This document shows positions 1-10,096 of a stretch of 64,000 nucleotides of DNA, in pieces. The position numbers were made by a program, and so were the translations under genes. Under the pieces are notes generated by a model that saw only the letters and a list, made by a program, of their open reading frames with translations, did no database searches and was not told the origin of the DNA. How positions within the stretch are numbered: the first letter of the stretch is position 1; every line of letters starts with the position of its first letter. The stretch comes from Endoryza sp044226045 (lineage in GTDB: Bacteria; Bacteroidota; Bacteroidia; Chitinophagales; Chitinophagaceae): contig JBGAHR010000001.1 of assembly GCA_044226045.1 (NCBI GenBank), forward strand, positions 1 to 64,000. The letters run 5' to 3'.

Positions 1-2
1 AT

Positions 3-137
3 GGTAATCCGATCAGCCTTGAAAACCTCAAAGTTCATTTCTGCGAAAAAGGAAACGGCTACTTCGTTAAAGAAAGAAAATTCATAGCAGAAGCAACCGA
101 CGGAGCGCTTATTCCCAAACAGGTTGATGTGGAATAG
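3..137 (+). CDS. C-terminal tail of an unidentified protein (cut by window edge)
   Basis: Frame 3 is open from the left edge to a TAG at 135-137 and encodes about 44 residues ending in PKQVDVE. The segment is mixed in charge and hydrophilic, with ENLKVHFCEKGNGYF near its start, and looks like the end of a globular cytoplasmic protein. I do not recognise the family from this fragment. The gene converges on tyrS across a heptad-repeat spacer. The ATG at position 1 is in another frame that stops after 28 codons and is not taken as a gene. Confidence 0.55.
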   Translation, partial: GNPISLENLKVHFCEKGNGYFVKERKFIAEATDGALIPKQVDVE

Positions 138-138
138 A

Positions 139-336
139 GCGTTTATCGTTTCAGGTTTATCGTTTCAAGTAAAAATTCAAGATTGAAAAGTTAAAAGGAA
201 ACGTGAAGTGATAAACGCGATCGGCGAGCCCTCTGCCTTCAGTGGATAAGACTCACTTGAGAAACGTGAAACGATAAACCTGAAACGTCAAACGCAATCG
301 GAACGTGAAACGATAAACCTGAAACGCCAAACGCAT
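139..336. repeat. Heptad (7-nt) repeat array with inverted arms, GTTTATC/GTTTCAG family
   Basis: The spacer between two convergent genes is made largely of 7-nt units. The left arm (about 139-175) reads GTTTATC GTTTCAG twice and is followed by degenerate A-rich heptads. The right arms (261-295 and 302-334) read GAAACGT GAAACGA TAAACCT GAAACG, the reverse complement of the left arm with a few mismatches. Left and right arms could pair over roughly 30 nt, so the array could act as a bidirectional terminator for both converging genes. The same period recurs in five other spacers of the window. Confidence 0.8.
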
Positions 337-338
337 AC

Positions 339-1616
339 CTATACTGCCCGTACCAGATAATAATTCTTCTTGCCTTTTTGAACCAGCAGGTATTGATCGT
401 GTAACAGGAAACTTTTATCAATTTGAGATTGCGGGTTATCCAGTTTCTTCCGGTTAATGCTCACTCCTCCACCCTGAACCATTTTACGGGCCTCGCCTTT
501 ACTGGGGAAGATTTTTGTATCGGCCAGGAAACTTACAATATCAACACCTGCTTCCAGGGAACTAACCGGGAAGTCGACCTTTACGACTCCTTCCATTCCC
601 TCCAGGTCTTCGATGCTCAGCGATTCTGCCGGAGCGCTCTGGTTGGCGAATAGTTTGCGGGTTGTTTCAATCGCTTTTTCGAGTTCCTCGGGTCCATGCA
701 CAAATTGGGTGATCTGTTCGGCCAGTGTCTTCTGCAAAATCCTTTTGGATGGATCGGCGGCATGTTGTTGCGACAAGGATTCGATTTCCTCGAAGCTCAG
801 GAAAGTAAATATGCGGATCCATTTTTCAACATCTGCATCACTGGCGTTTAACCAGAACTGGTAAAACTGGTATGGGGTGGTTCTCACAGGATCCAGCCAC
901 ACGTTGCCGCTTTCTGTTTTGCCAAATTTCTGTCCGTCTGCTTTGGTGATCAGCGGGCAGGTAAACGCAAACGCTTCTCCGCCGGCTTTACGGCGAACCA
1001 GCTCCGTTCCGGTAGTGATATTGCCCCATTGGTCACTGCCACCCATTTGCAGTTTGCAGTTTTTATGTTGATATAACCAGTAAAAATCAAAACCCTGCAT
1101 CAGCTGGTAAGCGAATTCGGTATAGCTCAAACCCACTTCACTTTCTATCCTTTTTTTTACACTGTCTTTCGACATCATGTAATTGATGGTAATGTGCTTG
1201 CCGGTATCCCTGAGAAATTCTATAAAGGAGATTGTTTTGAACCAATCGTAGTTATTGGCCATTTCGGCCGCATTGGGTTTCGATGCGTCGAAGTCGAGGA
1301 ATTTTTCCAGCTGGGAACGAACACCCGCCACATTTTTCGCCAGTGTGGCTTCATCCAGCAGATTCCGCTCCTGGCTTTTGCCGCTTGGATCGCCCACCAT
1401 CCCGGTAGCACCTCCAATCAGGGCAATGGGTTTATGACCCGCTTTCTGCAGGTGTACGAGCAGCAATATAGGCACGAGGCTGCCCACGTGAAGGCTGTCA
1501 GCTGTTGGATCAAACCCAATATAGGCCGTGGTCATCTCTTTCAGGAGCTGTTCTTCCGTTCCGGGCATAATGTCCTGTATCATTCCTCTCCAGCGTAATT
1601 CTTCGATCAGATTCAT
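339..1616 (-). CDS. tyrS: Tyrosine--tRNA ligase
   Basis: Class I aminoacyl-tRNA synthetase charging tRNA-Tyr in the cytoplasm. At 425 aa it matches the usual bacterial length. The HIGH-type ATP-binding motif is HVGS at residues 43-46, and the KMSKS-type loop is KFGKT at 230-234, as in E. coli TyrS. A GGSDQWGN tyrosine/ATP pocket motif lies near 192-199. The C-terminal ~70 residues form an S4-like RNA-binding domain. The ATG at 1614-1616 starts directly on the Rossmann core (MNLIEELRWRG), so no alternative start is needed. The gene is divergent from porV2 and convergent with the gene at the left edge. Confidence 0.97.
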   Translation of the reverse strand: MNLIEELRWRGMIQDIMPGTEEQLLKEMTTAYIGFDPTADSLHVGSLVPILLLVHLQKAGHKPIALIGGATGMVGDPSGKSQERNLLDEATLAKNVAGVRSQLEKFLDFDASKPNAAEMANNYDWFKTISFIEFLRDTGKHITINYMMSKDSVKKRIESEVGLSYTEFAYQLMQGFDFYWLYQHKNCKLQMGGSDQWGNITTGTELVRRKAGGEAFAFTCPLITKADGQKFGKTESGNVWLDPVRTTPYQFYQFWLNASDADVEKWIRIFTFLSFEEIESLSQQHAADPSKRILQKTLAEQITQFVHGPEELEKAIETTRKLFANQSAPAESLSIEDLEGMEGVVKVDFPVSSLEAGVDIVSFLADTKIFPSKGEARKMVQGGGVSINRKKLDNPQSQIDKSFLLHDQYLLVQKGKKNYYLVRAV

Positions 1617-1751
1617 GTCTTTTATTGACTATTAAACGGTTAAGTGTATACCTTGATTTGCTCAAAAAAACATCCCAACTTTGCCTCTTCCGGTTACGTA
1701 CATGTATAACTGTGGAAAAGGCCTAAGGGTATGGTAAATCAACGAATTGCG

Positions 1752-1759
1752 CAAAAGTA
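1752..1759 (-). promoter_or_regulatory. Candidate -7 promoter element for tyrS
   Basis: On the minus strand 1752-1759 reads TACTTTTG, a perfect match to the Bacteroidota TAnnTTTG element and followed by the GCGC often seen after it here. It gives a ~130-nt tyrS leader. No clear TTTG -33 box was seen. The divergent spacer 1617-1940 holds no other gene; a weaker plus-strand candidate for porV2 (TTTG 1657-1660, CAACTTTG 1676-1683, 15-nt spacing) is also present. Confidence 0.45.
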
Positions 1760-1940
1760 AGAATATCATGTTGGTTTACTTTACCTGTGCAATATTTTCC
1801 TTCGAATTTCGTTCGATATTGTTGAATCTGAAGTGTCGAAGTAGTTCATTATCAGTTACGGCACGTTTTTAAAAGAAATGACATCCTTATCCCATGAAAC
1901 CGTTTTTGACATGAAATTGCTTATTCCGAAAATTGGTTCA

Positions 1941-3047
1941 ATGAAAAGAATCCAACTCCTGTTAACCCTTACGTTGATTGTACTTGCACAAACTGCCCGG
2001 CCGCAGTTTAGAAAATATTCGAATGAATTCCTCAATATTGGAGCCGGCGCCAGGGGGCTTGCCATGGGTGGATCCCAGGTTGCGACCGTTAGCGATGGCA
2101 CAGCAGGATACTGGAACCCGGCAGGTCTTGCCAATATCAAAGACAATCCACAGGTAAACCTCATGCATGCTGAGTATTTTGCCGGAATCGGTAAATACGA
2201 CTACGGTAGCCTGGCCTTGCCGCTGAAAGATAACAAGCGAGTACTGGGCCTTTCCCTGTTAAGATTTGCAGTGGATGATATTCCCAATACCATCTTCCTG
2301 GTAGAGCCAGACGGCACGATCAATTTCAGCAATATTCAAACCTTTTCTTCGGCTGATTATGCCTTCCTTGTTTCTCTTGCCCAGCAGAAAAAACTGAAAA
2401 GCGGTAATACTATCAGCGGAGGTATCAACGCAAAAATCATTCACAGACAGGCGGGCAGTTTTGCCAAAGCCTGGGGATTCGGATTTGATGCCGGCGTGCA
2501 GATTACTTCAAAAAAATGGAGATTGGGACTGGTTGCCCGCGACGTGACTACCACATTCAATGCATGGTCATTCAGCCTGACAGATAAGATGCGCGAAGTT
2601 TTTTACGTAACCCAGAACGATATTCCGGTAAAGTCAACCGAACTGACCGCTCCCCGCCTGATTGCAGGGGGCGCTTACAATTTCAAACTGGGCAAAAACA
2701 TGAACCTGCTGGCCGAACTCAACCTTGATTTTACATTCGATGGCCGCCGTAATACGGTGATCGCTTCCGATTTTGCCAGCATTGATCCGAAGCTGGGACT
2801 GGAAGCTTCCTGGAAAGATGTGCTGTTTGTTCGGGCGGGTATCAATAATTTTCAACGGGCGCTCGACGACAAAGACATTACCAATACCCAGAAGATATGG
2901 ATTTATCAGCCAAGTGTAGGCGCGGGCTTCAGAATCAATAACGTGCAGATCGATTATGCCTTCACTAACCTGGCTAACCAGTCGAACCCGCTCTATACCC
3001 ATGTTTTTTCTTTGAAAGTTGACCTGAAAAAGAAAGACAAAAAATAA
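1941..3047 (+). CDS. porV2: PorV/PorQ-family outer-membrane protein (T9SS-associated, PorV2-like)
   Basis: Predicted FadL-like outer-membrane beta-barrel of the PorV/PorQ family, whose members shuttle or anchor type IX secretion substrates. The start at 1941 (MKRIQLLLTLTLIVLAQ) gives a clean signal peptide; an in-frame ATG at 1878 would add 21 residues in front of it and is less likely. After cleavage comes the family-typical FLNIGAGARGLAMGGSQVA segment and TAGYWNPAGLA, followed by alternating strands, and the protein ends in a charged KKKDKK tail. The next gene, a gingipain-fold sortase-like protein, begins only 8-32 nt downstream, the arrangement seen for PorV/PorU-type pairs. This is more likely the second paralog pair than the core PorV, since no other T9SS genes are adjacent. 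Confidence 0.85.
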   Translation: MKRIQLLLTLTLIVLAQTARPQFRKYSNEFLNIGAGARGLAMGGSQVATVSDGTAGYWNPAGLANIKDNPQVNLMHAEYFAGIGKYDYGSLALPLKDNKRVLGLSLLRFAVDDIPNTIFLVEPDGTINFSNIQTFSSADYAFLVSLAQQKKLKSGNTISGGINAKIIHRQAGSFAKAWGFGFDAGVQITSKKWRLGLVARDVTTTFNAWSFSLTDKMREVFYVTQNDIPVKSTELTAPRLIAGGAYNFKLGKNMNLLAELNLDFTFDGRRNTVIASDFASIDPKLGLEASWKDVLFVRAGINNFQRALDDKDITNTQKIWIYQPSVGAGFRINNVQIDYAFTNLANQSNPLYTHVFSLKVDLKKKDKK

Positions 3048-3079
3048 TCACCCCTATGAGAATGTTTCAACATTTTGCT

Positions 3080-6000
3080 ATGAAAAAAATCTTTACACTA
3101 TTTCTGGTCCTTGTTGCTTTCTCTGCAGGGGCGCAGCAGTATAATAATGAATGGATACGTCATAGCCAGACTTATTATAAATTCAAAGTCGGTTCTGCCG
3201 GGCTTTATCGCATACCCAAATCCGTTTTAGATGCAGCAGGTATAGGCAATACCCAGGTTCAGTTTTTTGAACTCTGGCGCAATGGCGAACAGGTTCCATT
3301 TTATCCTTCGGTCAATTCCGGTGTACTTCCGGCAAACGGATATATTGAATTTTATGGCATACCCAACGATGGTAAACCAGACAGGGCAATGTACCGCGAT
3401 ACCGCTTATCAGCATACTACGGTAAATAGTCTTGTGTCAGATACTGCTGTTTATTTCTTAAGCGTCAATACCAACCAGTCGGGACTGATGATATTCGATG
3501 GCTCCAACGATGTGGCATCAAATACGCTTCCGGTGGAGCCCTATTTCATGCATACAGTAGGTAATTACTTCAAATTGAAGCAGAACCTGGGCTTTGCGGC
3601 GGTGGTCGTTGAGTACGTTTATTCATCGTCTTATGACAAGGGCGAATACTGGAGCAGTAATAATATTTTCCCTGGCGGCGGTTTAACCACCTCACTGAAT
3701 AACCTTCATGTATATGCCAGCGGTCCGGCAAATTCCACATTGAGCTTTGGGGCTTCCGGTCTTGCATTGAATCCGCGTAATGTGCAGGTGTCGCTGAACA
3801 ATACGTTGATAAAGGATACCGTGATGGACTACTTCAACGATGTGCATACGTACGTTGATGTGCCAACCGCTTCCATAGCCTCTAATACGGCCAGTGTGAA
3901 ATTTGTCAACACCTCCAACGTGGGTAGTGACCGGTTTGTAGTGTCCTACTATGATCTGACCTATCCAAGAACTTTTGATTTCGACGGAGCTTCTAATTTC
4001 GAGTTTAAATTGCCCGCAGACAATGATGGATATTATCTGGAGATTACCAATTTCAACGGTGGCTCCGCGGTACCTGTATTGTATGATCTCACCTTCGGAA
4101 CCCGTTATGTAGCGGATATGAACGGAGGCACGGCCCGTTTTGTTCTTCCAGCTTCCACTTCAGAAACCAAATATGTCATGGTTAGTGAAGATGCCAGTAA
4201 TGTGCGTACGATCAACAGTCTTACAAAGAAGAATTTCGTTGACTATAAAAATGTGGCTAACCAGGGTAATTACCTGATGATCTCTCATCCGTTGTTGAAT
4301 ATTGGAACAGGCGGAAGAAAGCCATTGGACGAATACCTTGCTTACCGGGCTTCACCCGACGGAGGATCTTTCAATACCAAATTCATCGATGTGGATGACC
4401 TTGTTGACCAGTTTGCTTTTGGTATTCGTAAACATCCACTTTCTGTAAGGAACTTTATTCGTTTTGCAAGAGCCAATTTCCAGCAACCACTTAAATATAT
4501 TTTCCTGGTCGGTCGGGGTATGGCCTATAACGAATTCCGGGCTAACCAGAACGATCCGCTCATTGATCAGCTGAATACCGTTCCCACTTTTGGTACTCCG
4601 GCTTCGGACAACTTGTTGAGCGCAGCGGATGTAACCAATCCTATTCCCGCCACACCCATTGGTCGTTTGTCTGTGGTGAGAGGTTCGGAAATTGAAGACT
4701 ACCTGGAGAAATTGAAGGAATATGAATATGTACAGAAAACAGCGCCCAACACACTGGCCGGTCGCGACTGGATGAAAAACGTGATCCATGTTACCGGAGC
4801 CAGCGATCCTTACCTCGGCGTGGTGTTGTGTAACTACATGAGCGTATACAAGCAGATGATCGAGGATACTTTGTTTGGTGGCAAGGTGTCAACATTTTGT
4901 AAAACTTCCACTAACCCGGTTGAACAGCTGACAACGGATCACATCCGTGATCTTTTTGAAGAAGGGGTAAGCATCCTTACCTACTTTGGGCACTCATCCG
5001 CTACCACACTCGAGTTTAACCTCGATAACCCGCAAGCTTATAACAATCCCGGCAAATACCCTGTGTTCTTTGTGAACGGTTGTAATGCCGGAAACTTCTT
5101 TACCTACTATCCGCAGCGATTCCTGGTAAACGAAACGCTGTCGGAGAAATATGTATTGGCCAAGCAAAGAGGTAGCGTGGCGTTTATGGCCAGTACACAC
5201 TTTGGTATTGTAAACTATCTGAACATTTACCTTAACAACCTCTATAATGTCATCGGTAAGAAAGACTATGCGCATTCGCTGGGTGAAATAAACCAGATGT
5301 CATTGCAGGCGCTGGTGGATGCTACCGGTCCATTTGACTTTTATGCCAGGATGCATGCAGAGGAGATTACCTTACATGGAGATCCGGCGTTGAAATTGAA
5401 TGTTCAGCCCAAGCCGGACTATATTATCGAGGAGAAACTGATAAAGGTGAACCCTTCGTTCATCTCCATTGCGGAAGACAGTTTCCTGTTGTCTGTAAAA
5501 GTGGTAAACCTCGGAAAAGCTGTACCCGACTCTGTGACCCTTCAGATCCGAAGAACTTTCCCCGATGGTACCACCAAGACGATTTATACCGTCAAGTTGC
5601 CGGGCATCAGGTATTCCGATTCAATTTCCCTCAACATTCCGATCGTAGCAACGCGAGACAAAGGAACCAACAAGATATCCGCAACCATCGATTCTGATTC
5701 AAAGATCGATGAGATTGCAGAAGACAATAACTCTGCCACCAAAGAATTCTTTATTTACGAGGACGAAGCCAGGCCAATCTATCCTTACGCTTATGCGATC
5801 GTGAATACACAAGGCCAGAAAGTATATGCCTCCACTGCCAATCCATTTGCCGGCACAAAGAGCTATGTAATGGAAATGGATACCACCCAGGCATTTAATT
5901 CACCGATTAAGGTCTCCAAAACAGTGAGTACAACTGGTGGGGTCATGGAGTTTGTACCCGGCATCAATTACGTAGACAGCACCGTGTACTATTGGAGAGT

Positions 6001-8140
6001 GTCGCTGGTACCCGCTGCCGGAGGTGATTACCGCTGGAACGGTTCGTCTTTTGTATATATCCCGGGAACAGAAACCGGTTTCAACCAATCGCATTTCTTC
6101 CAGCACCTCGAATCAAACGGCCTGCGGATTGAAATGGATCCGGTGAGCCGTCTGTGGAAGTACGGAAACAATTCCAACAGCCTGTTTATTCACAATACTG
6201 TTTATCCAACAGGTTCCGATCAGCAAAGTGCGTTTGTGATTACCGTGAACGATCAAACGATTATCGGTCCGGGTTGTAACTACAACGAACTTATCTTTAA
6301 CGTGTTTGATCCGCTCACTTTCAAACCCTGGAAGAATGACTTCTCAGGACCGACCGGACTGTACAACAGCTTACGGGCAACCTGCGGCAGCCAGCGTGAA
6401 TACAACTTCCAGTACCTGTTCTCAGACAGCGCCAGCCGTAAAAAGGCAATGGACTTTATGGATGCCATTCCTGCCGGAGCTTATGTAGTGGTGAGAGCCA
6501 ATGCCAACCCGACTGTTGGCGGTAGCGTGTTTGTTGATAAGTGGATGGCAGATACTACCAGGTACGGATCAAATAATTCATTGTATCATAAACTCCTTTA
6601 CGCAGGATTTACTGACCTGGATAAATATAACAAGCCCCGGACATTCTCTTTCCTGTACAAGAAAGGCGATCCGACATTTGCACCGGTTTCGCAGTTCTCA
6701 GACAGTATTTTCGACAAGATTACATTGCCTGCGATCTGTTACACACCAGATACCCTGGGTTATATCACTTCTCCTAAATTCGGACCTGCGAAGCAGTGGA
6801 AGAAATTACAGTGGGGTGGTGTGAGCGAAGAGAACCCGACTGATGACCGCCCCGTGATTGATGTGATCGGTATCGATCAGGCAGGAACTGAAACTGTACT
6901 GTTCCAGGTAGATCAAAGCAACCACGACTTTGACATATCGTTGATTCCGGCATCTACCTATCCATTCCTGAAATTAAGGATGATGAACCTCGATTCTACA
7001 AAACTGACTCCCTATCAGCTGAAGTACTGGAGGCTTTATTTTGATGGATCACCGGAAGGTTCACTGGCTCCGAATATTTACTTCTCCGTAAAAGATACTT
7101 TTGAAATCGGAGAACCGCTCAAGTTTGCGGTTGCCTTCAAGAATATCAGCGCGCTGCCGTTCGATAGTGTGGCCGCTAAACTGATGATCATAGATAACAA
7201 CAATCAGCAACACCTGATCCAGCTTCCCAAACAGAAGCCGATTCAGTCGGGCGATACCCTTACTCTTCGATTTGAACTCGATACGAAGGACTTCCCGATG
7301 AACAACATCATGTATGTGGACCTCAACCCGGACAATGATCAACCGGAACAGTATCACTTCAATAACTTCCTGTATAAGAACTTTTATGTTCGACCGGATA
7401 AAACCAATCCGTTGCTGGACGTAACGTTTGATGGAGTGCATATCCTGAATCGTGACCTGGTATCTGCCAAGCCGCATATCATGATCAAACTGAAGGATGA
7501 TGCCAAATACCTGCTGTTGAATGATACAGCTTTGGGTTCAGTGCAGATCCGTTACCCGGATGGCACATTGCGCAACTATCATTTCGATAACGACACATTA
7601 AGATTTATTCCGGCTTCCAACGGAGCGGACAATACAGCCACGATCGATTTCTATCCGCAATTCCTGAAACAGTACAGCCCGGATGGAGATGAATATGAAT
7701 TGATCGTAAAAGGCAAAGACCGCAGCGGAAACAAAGCAGGCCAGATCGAGTACAGAGTCACCTTCAAAGTGATTTCCAAGCCGATGATCTCAAACCTGCT
7801 CAACTATCCAAACCCGTTCAGCACTTCTACGGCTTTTGTGTTTACCATCACTGGTAGCGAACTGCCGCAGAATATGAAGATTCAAATTCTGACAGTAACC
7901 GGAAAGATCGTCCGCGAAATCACCATGGATGAGCTTGGTCCGATCCATATCGGCCGAAACATCACTGATTACAAGTGGGATGGTACCGACCAGTATGGTC
8001 AGAAACTGGCCAATGGTGTTTACCTGTATCGGGTAGTTACCACACTCAATGGCAAGCAAATGGACAAGTACAAGGCCGAGGGAGACAATACAGACAAGTA
8101 TTTCAACAACGGCTATGGAAAAATGTACCTCATGCGATAA
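3080..8140 (+). CDS. porU2: Gingipain-like (C25) T9SS sortase-like protein, PorU2 type
   Basis: A large secreted or cell-surface protein (1686 aa from this start) with a peptidase C25 domain like PorU, the protease that removes the sorting signal of type IX secretion cargo. The start at 3080 opens on a typical signal peptide (MKKIFTLFLVLVAFSAGAQQ); an ATG at 3056 would add eight residues. The catalytic His lies in YFGHSS (about residue 638) and the catalytic Cys in FFVNGCNAG (about 668), both intact. A CARDB-like Ig segment follows the protease domain. The C-terminus carries an NYPNPF motif and a FlgD-like Ig fold (KWDGTDQYGQKLANGVYLYRV), reminiscent of T9SS C-terminal domains. It is probably cotranscribed with porV2. 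Its substrates are unknown. Confidence 0.85.
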   Translation: MKKIFTLFLVLVAFSAGAQQYNNEWIRHSQTYYKFKVGSAGLYRIPKSVLDAAGIGNTQVQFFELWRNGEQVPFYPSVNSGVLPANGYIEFYGIPNDGKPDRAMYRDTAYQHTTVNSLVSDTAVYFLSVNTNQSGLMIFDGSNDVASNTLPVEPYFMHTVGNYFKLKQNLGFAAVVVEYVYSSSYDKGEYWSSNNIFPGGGLTTSLNNLHVYASGPANSTLSFGASGLALNPRNVQVSLNNTLIKDTVMDYFNDVHTYVDVPTASIASNTASVKFVNTSNVGSDRFVVSYYDLTYPRTFDFDGASNFEFKLPADNDGYYLEITNFNGGSAVPVLYDLTFGTRYVADMNGGTARFVLPASTSETKYVMVSEDASNVRTINSLTKKNFVDYKNVANQGNYLMISHPLLNIGTGGRKPLDEYLAYRASPDGGSFNTKFIDVDDLVDQFAFGIRKHPLSVRNFIRFARANFQQPLKYIFLVGRGMAYNEFRANQNDPLIDQLNTVPTFGTPASDNLLSAADVTNPIPATPIGRLSVVRGSEIEDYLEKLKEYEYVQKTAPNTLAGRDWMKNVIHVTGASDPYLGVVLCNYMSVYKQMIEDTLFGGKVSTFCKTSTNPVEQLTTDHIRDLFEEGVSILTYFGHSSATTLEFNLDNPQAYNNPGKYPVFFVNGCNAGNFFTYYPQRFLVNETLSEKYVLAKQRGSVAFMASTHFGIVNYLNIYLNNLYNVIGKKDYAHSLGEINQMSLQALVDATGPFDFYARMHAEEITLHGDPALKLNVQPKPDYIIEEKLIKVNPSFISIAEDSFLLSVKVVNLGKAVPDSVTLQIRRTFPDGTTKTIYTVKLPGIRYSDSISLNIPIVATRDKGTNKISATIDSDSKIDEIAEDNNSATKEFFIYEDEARPIYPYAYAIVNTQGQKVYASTANPFAGTKSYVMEMDTTQAFNSPIKVSKTVSTTGGVMEFVPGINYVDSTVYYWRVSLVPAAGGDYRWNGSSFVYIPGTETGFNQSHFFQHLESNGLRIEMDPVSRLWKYGNNSNSLFIHNTVYPTGSDQQSAFVITVNDQTIIGPGCNYNELIFNVFDPLTFKPWKNDFSGPTGLYNSLRATCGSQREYNFQYLFSDSASRKKAMDFMDAIPAGAYVVVRANANPTVGGSVFVDKWMADTTRYGSNNSLYHKLLYAGFTDLDKYNKPRTFSFLYKKGDPTFAPVSQFSDSIFDKITLPAICYTPDTLGYITSPKFGPAKQWKKLQWGGVSEENPTDDRPVIDVIGIDQAGTETVLFQVDQSNHDFDISLIPASTYPFLKLRMMNLDSTKLTPYQLKYWRLYFDGSPEGSLAPNIYFSVKDTFEIGEPLKFAVAFKNISALPFDSVAAKLMIIDNNNQQHLIQLPKQKPIQSGDTLTLRFELDTKDFPMNNIMYVDLNPDNDQPEQYHFNNFLYKNFYVRPDKTNPLLDVTFDGVHILNRDLVSAKPHIMIKLKDDAKYLLLNDTALGSVQIRYPDGTLRNYHFDNDTLRFIPASNGADNTATIDFYPQFLKQYSPDGDEYELIVKGKDRSGNKAGQIEYRVTFKVISKPMISNLLNYPNPFSTSTAFVFTITGSELPQNMKIQILTVTGKIVREITMDELGPIHIGRNITDYKWDGTDQYGQKLANGVYLYRVVTTLNGKQMDKYKAEGDNTDKYFNNGYGKMYLMR

Positions 8141-8160
8141 TTCCTGATCTCGAAATAGGA

Positions 8161-8189
8161 AAAGGCCCCGCTCCGACGGGGCCTTTTTT
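8161..8189 (+). terminator. Intrinsic terminator after porU2
   Basis: AAAGGCCCCG (8161-8170) pairs with CGGGGCCTTT around a 6-nt loop, and a T-run follows. It ends the porV2-porU2 unit 20 nt past the stop codon. Confidence 0.9.
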
Positions 8190-8197
8190 ATTTTCGG

Positions 8198-8205
8198 TAT
8201 TTTTG
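8198..8205 (+). promoter_or_regulatory. Candidate -7 element for hscA
   Basis: TATTTTTG matches TAnnTTTG and is followed by CG. It lies directly after the porU2 terminator and 22 nt before the hscA ATG. Confidence 0.5.
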
Positions 8206-8227
8206 CGACTCTTTTATCGTTTGAACC

Positions 8228-10096
8228 ATGGCAAAAATCGGAATCAATATTTCTACAGGGAGTCTGCAGCAGCAGGAGATGATCGTTGGAATTGACCTCG
8301 GAACCACCAATAGCCTGGTGGCTATCATTCATCCTGAATCAAGGATGCCGATAGTGCTGAAGGAACACGACAGTTCCAGCCTGGTGCCTTCCATCGTTCA
8401 CCTGGGTGATGGGAACGGGGTAACTGTAGGGGATAAGGCGAGGGAATTTATCATTTCCGATCCTCAAAACACCATCTTTTCTGTCAAGAGACTGATGGGG
8501 AAATCATACAATGATATTCGAGACAGAGCTTCCTTTTTTACGTATAAGGTTATTGACGATAACGACGACAGACTGGTAAAAGTGCAGGCCGGAAACAAGT
8601 TCTATTCCCCCATCGAACTGTCTTCCTTTATTCTGAAAGAATTGAAGTCGAGGGCTGAGCATATACTCAAGACACCCGTTACCAAAGCCGTCATCACGGT
8701 TCCGGCGTATTTTAATGATGCGCAGCGTCAGGCTACCCGCGATGCGGGAAAACTGGCTGGCCTGGATGTGTTGAGAATCGTAAACGAACCAACCGCCGCC
8801 AGCCTTGCCTACGGCCTGGGTCTGAAAGCTGATGAATCCAAAACGGTCGCCATCTACGACCTGGGCGGAGGAACATTTGATATTTCCATTTTATCTATCA
8901 CGAATGGAGTATTTGAGGTGCTTTCCACCAATGGTGATACTTATCTCGGTGGGGATGATTTTGACCATCTGCTGGGAGAACTGATTGCACAGAAAGCCGG
9001 CATTTCCGCTGAACAAATTCAAACAAACAAATCGTTATCCGCCCGAATCAGAACAAGGGCGGAAGCGACAAAAAAGGAATTGAGTCAGCAAACTGCAATT
9101 ACGTTAGAGTGGGAAGGCGCCACATTTACGATCAGTCGAGAAGAATTCGAAGAAAAGATTCGACCGGTAGTTGCCCGTACCATTGACTCCTGTCGTAATG
9201 CGCTGAAGGATGCCGGTTTAAGCATTAAAGACATTGATGAGGTCGTGATGGTTGGAGGCTCTATCAGGGTCCCGTTGGTGAAACAAATGGTAAGGGAATT
9301 CTTTGGAAAGGAGTTGAATGATTCAGTGAATCCTGATGAAGTAGTAGCCCTGGGAGCAGCGGTTCAGGCAGATATTCTCGCGGGGAACAACAAGGATTTC
9401 CTGTTGCTTGATATCACTCCACTGTCATTGGGCATTGAAACAATGGGCGGATTGATGGATGTTTTGATTCCTCGAAACTCAAAAATACCCGCAAAAGCCG
9501 GCAGACAATATACTACCCAGAAAGATGGCCAATCGGGTATGCGAATTTCTGTTTACCAGGGAGAAAGAGACCTGGTAAAAGACAATCGTAAACTGGCTGA
9601 ATTTAACCTCACCGGCATTCCGGCCATGCCGGCGGGCCTGCCGAAAGTGGAGGTATCCTTCCTGATTAACGCGGATGGAATCCTGTTGGTTAAAGCGACT
9701 GAATTGCGAAGTGGTGTACAACAAACCATCGAAGTGAAGCCCCAGTACGGCCTTACGGATGCAGAGGTTGAGAAAATGCTGCTGGACTCTATCACACATG
9801 CAAAAGAAGATATTGCTGTGAGAGCTTTAACGGAAGCCAGAACCGAAGCCGCTCAATTGATTGATACAACAGAAAAATTTCTTCAGAAACACCGCGACCA
9901 GCTGTCTGAAGAAGAAATAAACAGTACCAGGGAGGCCATCACACAACTAAGTGAATTGATAAAAACCGAAGATAAGGATGCTATCCAGGTACAAACGGAA
10001 AGGCTCAACGAGATTTCACGCCCTTATGCGGAAAGAGTCATGGATTCGGCCATCTCTGCAGCCATGGCAGGTAAGAACATCAACAAACCTATTTAA
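8228..10096 (+). CDS. hscA: Fe-S cluster assembly chaperone HscA (Hsp70 family)
   Basis: Specialised Hsp70 that, with HscB, helps transfer nascent iron-sulfur clusters from IscU. At 622 aa it is close to E. coli HscA (616 aa) and shorter than DnaK. The ATPase domain has IDLGTTNSLVA (about residues 22-32), VITVPAYFNDAQRQATRDAG, DLGGGTFDIS and the VGGS loop. The substrate-binding half has features closer to HscA than DnaK: PRNSKIP, TTQKDGQ, a QGER segment and QYGLTDAEVEKM. The N-terminal STGSLQ extension before the ATPase core is kept because the ATG at 8228 follows the promoter at a sensible distance. No iscU or hscB lies nearby. The 3' end overlaps the convergent membrane-protein gene by 8 nt. 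Confidence 0.85.
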   Translation: MAKIGINISTGSLQQQEMIVGIDLGTTNSLVAIIHPESRMPIVLKEHDSSSLVPSIVHLGDGNGVTVGDKAREFIISDPQNTIFSVKRLMGKSYNDIRDRASFFTYKVIDDNDDRLVKVQAGNKFYSPIELSSFILKELKSRAEHILKTPVTKAVITVPAYFNDAQRQATRDAGKLAGLDVLRIVNEPTAASLAYGLGLKADESKTVAIYDLGGGTFDISILSITNGVFEVLSTNGDTYLGGDDFDHLLGELIAQKAGISAEQIQTNKSLSARIRTRAEATKKELSQQTAITLEWEGATFTISREEFEEKIRPVVARTIDSCRNALKDAGLSIKDIDEVVMVGGSIRVPLVKQMVREFFGKELNDSVNPDEVVALGAAVQADILAGNNKDFLLLDITPLSLGIETMGGLMDVLIPRNSKIPAKAGRQYTTQKDGQSGMRISVYQGERDLVKDNRKLAEFNLTGIPAMPAGLPKVEVSFLINADGILLVKATELRSGVQQTIEVKPQYGLTDAEVEKMLLDSITHAKEDIAVRALTEARTEAAQLIDTTEKFLQKHRDQLSEEEINSTREAITQLSELIKTEDKDAIQVQTERLNEISRPYAERVMDSAISAAMAGKNINKPI

